64,000 nt of DNA, from NCBI RefSeq assembly GCF_000238355.1, contig NZ_AHCA01000010.1:62001-126000 (forward strand), in the 5' to 3' direction. A model generated the notes under the pieces. It ran no database searches. It worked only from the letters and a program-made list of their open reading frames with translations, and was not told where the DNA came from. How positions within the stretch are numbered: the first letter of the stretch is position 1; every line of letters starts with the position of its first letter. Shown here piece by piece: positions 58,033 to 64,000 of the stretch. The stretch is from Pseudoalteromonas haloplanktis ATCC 14393. GTDB lineage: Bacteria > Pseudomonadota > Gammaproteobacteria > Enterobacterales > Alteromonadaceae. Position numbers and translations under genes: made by a program.

Positions 58033-58087
58033 TGGTAAACTTAATGTCGTTTGAGTTCGTTGACAATGTTACGCCAAGTCGTAGACT
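58031..58087. promoter_or_regulatory. divergent bioA / bioB promoters with possible BirA site
   Basis: For bioB: TTGACA (58060-58065), 16 bases, TAGACT (58082-58087). For bioA on the minus strand: TTGGCT, 17 bases, TAACAT. ATTGGTAAAC (58031-58040) and GTTGACAAT (58059-58067) are imperfect inverted arms overlapping the bioB -35, resembling BirA half-sites (TTGTAAACC type). BirA binding is tentative because both arms deviate. Confidence 0.45.
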
Positions 58088-58127
58088 AAGCCAATATCAC
58101 CGTCATGAAAAATAAAAAGAGAGAATT

Positions 58128-59168
58128 ATGGAGTTTGCAGCTGTTCGCCACGATTGGACACATAAAGAAGTAAAAGCCTTATTTGAAATGCCGTTTAACG
58201 ATTTATTGTTTAAAGCGGCATCTGTGCATCGTGCTAACTTTAATCCTAACGAAGTGCAAATATCTACGTTACTATCAATTAAAACAGGCGCTTGCCCTGA
58301 AGACTGTAAATACTGTCCGCAATCAGGCCATTATAAAACAGATCTAGAGCGTGAGCGTCTCCTTGAAGTAGAAAAAGTGGTTGAACAAGCGCGTTTAGCA
58401 AAACAAAAAGGCGCAACTCGCTTTTGTATGGGGGCTGCGTGGTCAGATCCTAAAGACAGAGATATGCCATATATTTCGCAGATGGTTAAAGAAGTTAAAG
58501 AGCTGGGTCTTGAAACCTGTATGACATTAGGCATGCTAGATAATCAAAAAGCCCATGCACTTCGAGAGGCCGGGCTTGACTATTACAACCATAACCTTGA
58601 TACCTCGCCAGAATATTATCAACAAATCATCACAACTCGTACCTTTCAAGATCGTTTAGACACCATTGGTAATGTACGTGATGCGGGTATGAAAGTATGC
58701 TCGGGCGGTATTGTTGGTATGGGTGAGCAAGCAGCCGACCGTTTTGGTTTATTAATGCAATTGGCTAATTTACCGCAACAACCTGAAAGTGTGCCAATAA
58801 ATATGTTAGTGAAAGTTAAAGGCACGCCACTGGAAAATGTCGATGACTTAGATCACTTTGAGTTTATTCGTACTATAGCCGTTGCGCGTATTATGATGCC
58901 ACATAGCTATGTTCGTTTATCAGCAGGACGAACTGCAATGAATGAACAAATGCAATCAATGTGTTTTTTTGCTGGTGCTAATTCAATTTTCTATGGTGAT
59001 AAATTGCTAACCACTGAAAACCCAGAAGCTGATGCTGATATGAACTTAATTAAAAAGTTAGGCATGAATCCTGAAAAACGTCATGACTACTCAGATGAAG
59101 CCTATGAAGCATCGTTATCATCAGCGGTAGCTGATAAAGCAACTTCAGGGCTGTTTTACGAAGCATAA
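58128..59168 (+). CDS. bioB: biotin synthase BioB
   Basis: A 346-residue radical SAM enzyme that inserts sulfur into dethiobiotin. The [4Fe-4S] cysteines are 56, 60 and 63 in [31 protein letters not shown] and [24 protein letters not shown] (read in parts) bear the second-cluster and substrate residues. GAGAG precedes the ATG. The stop overlaps the bioF ATG by one base. Confidence 0.97.
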   Translation: MEFAAVRHDWTHKEVKALFEMPFNDLLFKAASVHRANFNPNEVQISTLLSIKTGACPEDCKYCPQSGHYKTDLERERLLEVEKVVEQARLAKQKGATRFCMGAAWSDPKDRDMPYISQMVKEVKELGLETCMTLGMLDNQKAHALREAGLDYYNHNLDTSPEYYQQIITTRTFQDRLDTIGNVRDAGMKVCSGGIVGMGEQAADRFGLLMQLANLPQQPESVPINMLVKVKGTPLENVDDLDHFEFIRTIAVARIMMPHSYVRLSAGRTAMNEQMQSMCFFAGANSIFYGDKLLTTENPEADADMNLIKKLGMNPEKRHDYSDEAYEASLSSAVADKATSGLFYEA

Positions 59169-60310
59169 TGGCATTTTCATATTTACAAGCGCATCTTCAA
59201 ACTCGCCGCGAAGATGCGTTATTGCGTCAGCGCCATTTAATTACTCACGCTACGGCTCGTGAAATCACGGTTGCGGGTAAACACTATCTAAATTTTGCCA
59301 GTAATGATTATTTAGGGTTTGCTGAACAACCGTCTAGTTTGCTACATACACAAGCATTGGGAAGTCATAGTTCGCCGCTTGTAACAGGTTATCAACAGAG
59401 TCAACATCAATTAGAGCGTTATCTATGTGAGCAGCTTGGCTATCAAAGTGCCTTGCTGTTTAATAGTGGTTTTAGTGCTAATAGCAGCGTGCTGAAAGCG
59501 TTGTTTCAAGATAAGGCGACAGCACAAAATAGTGCTATTTTTCAAGATAAACTCAACCATGCCAGTTTAATTGATGGTGCTTTACACTCTCAGGCCGCCA
59601 TGGTTCGCTTTAACCATAATGATACTCGGCATTTAACCTCACGTTTAGAAAAATCAACAGCGAAAAATAAGTTGATCATCAGCGAAGGGGTATTTTCGAT
59701 GGATGGCGATCATGCACCCATTGCAACACTGCGCGATATAGCGAACAGTTATAATGCCTGGCTTATGATAGACGATGCGCATGGCTTTGGCGTATTAGGT
59801 GAAAACGGTCTGGGAAGTTGTGAGCAAATTAAACCAGAGCTTCTGGTGATCACCTTTGGTAAGGCTGTTGCAAGTAGTGGGGCGTGTGTATTAGCCAGCA
59901 AAGAGGTGATTGATTACCTTTTACAATTTAATCGTGATTATATTTATTCAACGGGGATGTCGCCATTAGTAGCCGAGCTGACATTAACGCGGCTACAGCA
60001 AATAAGATCAGAAACAGGATCGCAGAAGCGCCAACAATTAGCCGATAACATTAGCTACTTTAAATTATTGGCAACTCAGCATAGTCTTACTGTGATGCCT
60101 TCAACCAGTGCTATCCAGCCAATTGTGCTAGGTTGTGCTGAGCACACTTTAGCTGTTGCAAACACACTTAAGGAGGCGGGAATTTGGCTTACGGCGATCC
60201 GCCCACCAACCGTGCCATTTAACACCTCGCGTTTACGTATCACCTTAACTGCAGCACATACTAAAGCGGATATTGAGTGCTTGATCGCTGCTTTGGTGAA
60301 TGCACTATGA
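59168..60310 (+). CDS. bioF: 8-amino-7-oxononanoate synthase BioF
   Basis: A 380-residue PLP enzyme that condenses pimeloyl-ACP/CoA with alanine. PLP lysine is K232 in TFGKAVASSGA; NFASNDYLGF, DDAHGFGVLG and FSMDGDHAPI are family motifs. It overlaps bioB by one base and bioC by four, which shows tight coupling in the operon. Confidence 0.95.
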   Translation: MAFSYLQAHLQTRREDALLRQRHLITHATAREITVAGKHYLNFASNDYLGFAEQPSSLLHTQALGSHSSPLVTGYQQSQHQLERYLCEQLGYQSALLFNSGFSANSSVLKALFQDKATAQNSAIFQDKLNHASLIDGALHSQAAMVRFNHNDTRHLTSRLEKSTAKNKLIISEGVFSMDGDHAPIATLRDIANSYNAWLMIDDAHGFGVLGENGLGSCEQIKPELLVITFGKAVASSGACVLASKEVIDYLLQFNRDYIYSTGMSPLVAELTLTRLQQIRSETGSQKRQQLADNISYFKLLATQHSLTVMPSTSAIQPIVLGCAEHTLAVANTLKEAGIWLTAIRPPTVPFNTSRLRITLTAAHTKADIECLIAALVNAL

Positions 60311-61110
60311 TGGCTGTATCGATACCTGTTGTTGTTAATCAACAGCAACAAAAAAAGCACACTGCAGATAAATTTTCGAAAGCAGTGGTTGCTTACGCAG
60401 AACATGCGAATGTGCAAAAACGTGCTGCTACGGCGCTGTTAAAAAAAATAGCTAATGTTGAAAGTAATCACACGATGGGTGAAGTGTGCATAGATATTGG
60501 GGCAGGACCAGGTGTTAATATCAGCCAACTTAAGCAACATTTTGCTCAGGTTTATGCTGTTGACCTCAGTTTTGAAATGCTCAAACTAGCGAATAACTCA
60601 ACTGCGTCATTATGTGCTGATATGGATGCGTTACCATTACTAAGCAACAGTGTCGATGTCATATTCAGTAATTTTGCCGTACAATGGTCGAGTAATTTAG
60701 CTGTGCTGTTACAAGAGCTTAACCGAGTGCTCAAACAAAAAGGGCGGGTTTACTTAAGTTGCGTGGTTGATGGTTCACTGGCTGAAATAGCCACTGCATT
60801 TGCAAAAGTAGATCAACAAAGTCATGTTAACTCGTTTCATAGCGTTGCTCAGTTAAAAAAATACAGTGCAAAAGCTGGGTTCATAATTAATAGTTGTGAT
60901 CAGGTGTGTTATCAAGATGCGTATCAATCGCCAATGGCTGCACTGCGTTCATTAAAAGCGATTGGAGCAACTAATCAATTGGGAACACAGAAACGTCAAG
61001 GGTTATTAACGCGTCATGCGTTACAGCAAGTGTGTGCAACTTACCCATTAACAGATAAGCAAGCCATGGTGAGTTATCAGGTTGTTTTAATGGAATTAAC
61101 CAAAGTATGA
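60307..61110 (+). CDS. bioC: malonyl-ACP O-methyltransferase BioC
   Basis: A 267-residue SAM methyltransferase that primes pimelate synthesis by masking the malonyl carboxylate. SAM motif I is CIDIGAGPGVNI; the AFSKAVVAYAEHANVQ-like start (KFSKAVVAYAEHANVQKRAA) and SNFAVQW are BioC-typical. Adjacent ATGs at 60307 and 60310 are both possible; 60307 overlaps the bioF stop (ATGA). A longer frame beginning with TTG at 60277 is not favoured. Confidence 0.93.
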   Translation: MMAVSIPVVVNQQQQKKHTADKFSKAVVAYAEHANVQKRAATALLKKIANVESNHTMGEVCIDIGAGPGVNISQLKQHFAQVYAVDLSFEMLKLANNSTASLCADMDALPLLSNSVDVIFSNFAVQWSSNLAVLLQELNRVLKQKGRVYLSCVVDGSLAEIATAFAKVDQQSHVNSFHSVAQLKKYSAKAGFIINSCDQVCYQDAYQSPMAALRSLKAIGATNQLGTQKRQGLLTRHALQQVCATYPLTDKQAMVSYQVVLMELTKV

Positions 61111-61790
61111 ATGAATTTTTTGTCACAGGCACTGATACCGATGCCGGTAAAACTCACGTTAGTTGTTTATTATTAAAATTATTAGCGCAACATAAAAAAC
61201 GCGCGTTAGGCTTTAAGCCCCTAGCCGCAGGTGCAGAATATGCCTTTGGCGAATTGGTTAATGAGGATGCATTGGCGTTAATGGAAAGTGCCAGTGTTTC
61301 TGCGTTCTATAAAGAAGTTAATCCGTTTGTTTTTGCCCCACCAATTGCCCCTCATATTGCCGCAGCAAAGGTAAATGAGCTACTTTCAGTTGAAAAAATT
61401 AGCCAAGCATATAGTCAGTTAAAGCAAAAAGACACTGACTATATACTTACCGAAGGCGCTGGTGGCTGGGCACTACCAATAAACGACGATGAGTATTTGT
61501 ATGATTGGGTAAAAGCACAGCAGTTACCTGTAATATTAGTGGTGGGTATGAAATTGGGTTGCTTAAACCATGCATTCTTAACCGCGGCACATATGCGTGC
61601 TTTAGGCGTTAATTGTGTAGGCTGGGTTGCTAACGAAGTTGATCCTAACATGGCTGAGTACGACGCTAATCTTAAATCATTGCAACAACGCCTGCCTTTT
61701 CCGCTATTAGCGATAAGCCCATACAGTACTGGCACACCTAAACTAAAAATTTATCAAACTTTGCTTGATATTTTAAAGCTGCGCCCATAG
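61107..61790 (+). CDS. bioD: dethiobiotin synthetase BioD
   Basis: A 227-residue P-loop enzyme that closes the ureido ring with CO2 and ATP. The P-loop is GTDTDAGKTHVS, then GFKPLAAG, LTEGAGGWALPI. It overlaps bioC by four bases (ATGA) and ends the biotin operon. No bioH is in the window, so the esterase must be elsewhere. Confidence 0.95.
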   Translation: MNEFFVTGTDTDAGKTHVSCLLLKLLAQHKKRALGFKPLAAGAEYAFGELVNEDALALMESASVSAFYKEVNPFVFAPPIAPHIAAAKVNELLSVEKISQAYSQLKQKDTDYILTEGAGGWALPINDDEYLYDWVKAQQLPVILVVGMKLGCLNHAFLTAAHMRALGVNCVGWVANEVDPNMAEYDANLKSLQQRLPFPLLAISPYSTGTPKLKIYQTLLDILKLRP

Positions 61791-61970
61791 TTATTGAAAA
61801 TGGATAGTTGACATAGTTTGTCATTATTTCACTAAAAATGATTGCTTTTTAAATGGCTCAGTTTACTATCTGACTATTCTCAGATTTATAATTTTATTAA
61901 GTAACGGTTTTAAATATTATTTTTTAACTAGGTCGTTACTTAATACAATTGAAGTTACACTGAGGAAATT

Positions 61971-62831
61971 ATGAAACGTGTTGTGTTGTTTTTACTTACT
62001 AACTTAGCCGTTATGCTTGTTTTAGGCATAGTGTTATCTATTTTAATGAGTGTGTTTGGCATTAGTAATCGCAGTTTAGGCGGGATATTAATGATTGCCA
62101 CAGTATTTGGTTTTGGTGGCTCTTTTATATCTTTATTTATGTCAAAATGGATGGCGAAAAAATCCACGGGTGCGTATGTTATCGAGCAACCGCGTAACGA
62201 AACGGAACATTGGTTAGTAAATACAGTTGCTGCGCAGGCTAAAAAAGCTGGTATTGCCATGCCAGAAGTGGCGATCTACGACAGCCCTGAAATGAATGCG
62301 TTTGCAACAGGGCCAAGTAAAAATAATTCATTAGTTGCAGTAAGCTCTGGTTTATTACAACACATGGATCAAGATCAAGCTGAAGCGGTGCTGGCCCATG
62401 AGGTTTCACATGTTGCTAATGGTGATATGGTGACGCTTACATTGATCCAAGGTGTAGTGAACACCTTTGTCATTTTTATCGCAAAAGTACTTGCCGGAAT
62501 CGTTGACAATTTTATCAATAGTGACGAAGAAGAGGGTGGCAGCAGTTGGACTTATTTCTTGTTTGATATGATATTCCAAGTTCTATTTGGTGTATTAGCA
62601 AGCGTTATTGTTGCTTATTATAGTCGTAAACGTGAATTTGCAGCTGATGCAGGTGCCGCACATTTAGTGGGTGCACAAAAAATGCGTTCCGCACTTGAAC
62701 GACTTAAACAGAATCACCCTTCACAGTTAGAGGGATCAATGATGGCGTTTGGTATTGCAAGCGGTAAAGGGGTTGCTGAGTTATTTTCATCGCATCCACC
62801 ACTGGATGAGAGAATTAACGCGCTACGTTAA
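61971..62831 (+). CDS. htpX: membrane protease HtpX
   Basis: A 286-residue M48 zinc protease of the inner membrane, involved in membrane-protein quality control. Transmembrane helices lie at about 5-26, 36-58, 155-175 and 190-212. HEVSH (143-147) binds zinc and carries the catalytic glutamate; a third ligand lies in [17 protein letters not shown] lies upstream of the ATG. A 180-base leader precedes it. Standard length. Confidence 0.95.
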   Translation: MKRVVLFLLTNLAVMLVLGIVLSILMSVFGISNRSLGGILMIATVFGFGGSFISLFMSKWMAKKSTGAYVIEQPRNETEHWLVNTVAAQAKKAGIAMPEVAIYDSPEMNAFATGPSKNNSLVAVSSGLLQHMDQDQAEAVLAHEVSHVANGDMVTLTLIQGVVNTFVIFIAKVLAGIVDNFINSDEEEGGSSWTYFLFDMIFQVLFGVLASVIVAYYSRKREFAADAGAAHLVGAQKMRSALERLKQNHPSQLEGSMMAFGIASGKGVAELFSSHPPLDERINALR

Positions 62832-62846
62832 TCAGCTTAAAGTAGT

Positions 62847-62875
62847 AAAAAGCCAGCAAAATGCTGGCTTTTTTT
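62847..62875. terminator. bidirectional terminator after htpX
   Basis: AAAAAGCCAGC pairs with GCTGGCTTTTT across AAAAT, followed by T residues. It separates htpX from the convergent surface-protein gene. Confidence 0.88.
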
Positions 62876-62900
62876 GTGATGTAAATTTACTAATTATTAT

Positions 62901-64000
62901 CTAGTTACAGCCTTTTTGAATTGGTTGTGTTGTTACATTCACAACAAAGTCATTGTAGTCTTTGCCATTTTGATCTTCCCAATATTGTTTATTACCATAT
63001 TTTTTATAGGAAGTTTTAAGATTGTTGGATTTGCCATCAACGGCTAACACATAAGTGATTGAGTCACTTGCCTTAACATCGTAATAGCCGGCAGCGCCAC
63101 GTTCATCTAATAGCTTAATATATTGGTTGTTTACCTTAATACCCCAGTCATTATTATAAGCTGAATTTTCAGATATAAATGTATACTGGATGCGTGTGTA
63201 ATCTTCAGGCACACATTGAGCGTCATCATTTAAAATCTCAGCAGGTAATGAGTTAGAACCGGTAACATTAAGCTGTGCAACGGTGTTGATAGTAAATGTT
63301 TTAGTTTCACTGTATTCATCGTTATCGACTGTTGGAATTGTTATCGTGGCTGTTGTTTCACCCGCGGGGATAGTCACGGTTTGATCTGAAAAACTGTAAT
63401 CGCTGTGAGTGGCCGTTCCAACCGTTGTTGATACATAGATTTCACTGTCTTGCTCATAACTATTACTCAGTTTAAGTTGATAAGATAGTGCGTTACCTTC
63501 ATCAACTGAGTCTGCAATGGCTGTTAAAGTAAAACTTGGGATATCAGATACAGTACAAACAGGAGCGGCATAACATGCTACTGACTCATTAAAGTTTGTG
63601 GCAAGGTCGTTGATACGCACTGGAAAATCAGCAACATGGCAGGTATTACCGGTGTTTTTATTTACTTTATATACCTGAGATTTATTAGAGTGCCCAAGAT
63701 CAGTTAAGATCGTACGGCTTAATAAAATATCGCCTTGTTGATCAAGTGCAGCACCTGTTACGGTTGTTAAGTTGTGATCAGACAATTTTGTTGCAGCTAA
63801 ATTATTAACATCAACAGAGTATAAAGACGTGCTGGTTACTAAAATTAGTTCGCCATTTTTAAACACCATATCGCCACGCCAAATACCTTGGTCATTTTCA
63901 AGGCCTGATATTTCGCCTAGTAATACCGTTTCTGCGGTATCAGGAGCAATGCTATACAACTTGTTTTTATACGAACCGAGTAAGCGATTATTTTGTTGAT
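62901..64000 (-). CDS. Calx-beta domain protein, C-terminal part (partial)
   Basis: At least 366 residues; the frame is open through the right edge of the window, so the N terminus is missing. The visible part starts with beta-propeller-like repeats (LYSIAPDTAETVLLGEI, LYSVDVNNLAATKLS). A Calx-beta domain follows (FTLTAIADSVDEGNALSYQL, TVTIPAGETTATITIPTVDND), then a Cys-containing C-terminal domain with WEDQNGKDYNDFVVNV, like the DUF4114 GGDxDYNDFV motif. It is probably a secreted or surface protein. An internal TTG at 63959 would give a shorter frame but is not a credible start. Confidence 0.75.
   Translation of the reverse strand, partial: QQNNRLLGSYKNKLYSIAPDTAETVLLGEISGLENDQGIWRGDMVFKNGELILVTSTSLYSVDVNNLAATKLSDHNLTTVTGAALDQQGDILLSRTILTDLGHSNKSQVYKVNKNTGNTCHVADFPVRINDLATNFNESVACYAAPVCTVSDIPSFTLTAIADSVDEGNALSYQLKLSNSYEQDSEIYVSTTVGTATHSDYSFSDQTVTIPAGETTATITIPTVDNDEYSETKTFTINTVAQLNVTGSNSLPAEILNDDAQCVPEDYTRIQYTFISENSAYNNDWGIKVNNQYIKLLDERGAAGYYDVKASDSITYVLAVDGKSNNLKTSYKKYGNKQYWEDQNGKDYNDFVVNVTTQPIQKGCN

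Noticed and set aside
1-64000. CRISPR arrays, tRNA or rRNA genes
   Set aside because: No regularly spaced repeats and no recognisable tRNA or rRNA sequence were seen on reading the window.

Overview
The window is a low-G+C gammaproteobacterial chromosome segment. Gene content and protein character (bkd/liu/mms branched-chain acyl-CoA catabolism under a LiuR-type MerR regulator, ArsP_2-type exporter, DUF3025, bioA/bioBFCD, AsnRS, HtpX) fit the Alteromonadales, most likely Pseudoalteromonas or a close relative; this is inferred from protein families, not from a marker gene. No rRNA, tRNA, CRISPR array or replication origin was recognised.

Layout. 0.1-4.0 kb: bkd operon (branched-chain 2-oxoacid dehydrogenase E1alpha, E1beta, E2) behind a promoter carrying a LiuR-like palindrome. 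4.1-13.6 kb: DUF805 protein, Fur-box-preceded ArsP_2 transporter, M28 peptidase lipoprotein, DUF3025 plus Nat-type ABC exporter, large hybrid sensor kinase. 13.6-19.3 kb: two gene-poor gaps around an orphan lipoprotein, then an RND efflux pair. 19.5-30.9 kb: EgtB/EgtD, AsnB with a PhzF-like protein, Pcp-PxpB-PxpC, exported leucyl aminopeptidase, a secreted MsrA/CPYC/MsrB fusion and a LysR regulator. 31.2-47.7 kb: two divergent catabolic operons. On the minus strand liuRABCDE plus scoAB takes isovaleryl-CoA to acetoacetate and acetoacetyl-CoA. On the plus strand thiolase, mmsA, acyl-CoA dehydrogenase, two crotonase-fold enzymes, mmsB and an SDR take isobutyryl-CoA through valine catabolism. 47.7-52.8 kb: a small accessory patch with an orphan membrane protein, a RAYT-like transposase broken by a palindromic insertion, a second orphan membrane protein, a 22-codon relic of an SDR gene, an arylsulfatase, and relics of the RAYT gene and of an IS3-family transposase. 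52.8-64 kb: core genes (methyl-accepting protein, asnS, P-loop kinase, divergent bioA/bioBFCD, htpX), then the C-terminal part of a Calx-beta surface protein that runs off the window end.

How it fits together. The window holds nearly the whole leucine/valine degradation route: bkd makes the branched acyl-CoAs, liuABCDE and the mms cluster oxidise them, scoAB and thiolase finish. Similar TTTACGT/ACGTAAA-type palindromes lie on the predicted promoters of bkd, liuR and the thiolase-mms operon, so a single LiuR regulon is likely. A second theme at 24-30 kb is peptide and oxidised-protein handling (pyroglutamyl peptidase, 5-oxoprolinase subunits, leucyl aminopeptidase, methionine sulfoxide reductase).

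No convincing novel multi-gene system was found. The strongest unexplained signals are a 91-bp repeat that sits just upstream of two unrelated orphan genes 35 kb apart, the palindromic insertion inside the RAYT gene, the SDR relic that marks a rearrangement, a PhzF-like protein without its catalytic glutamate, and a perfect 14-bp inverted repeat upstream of asnS.
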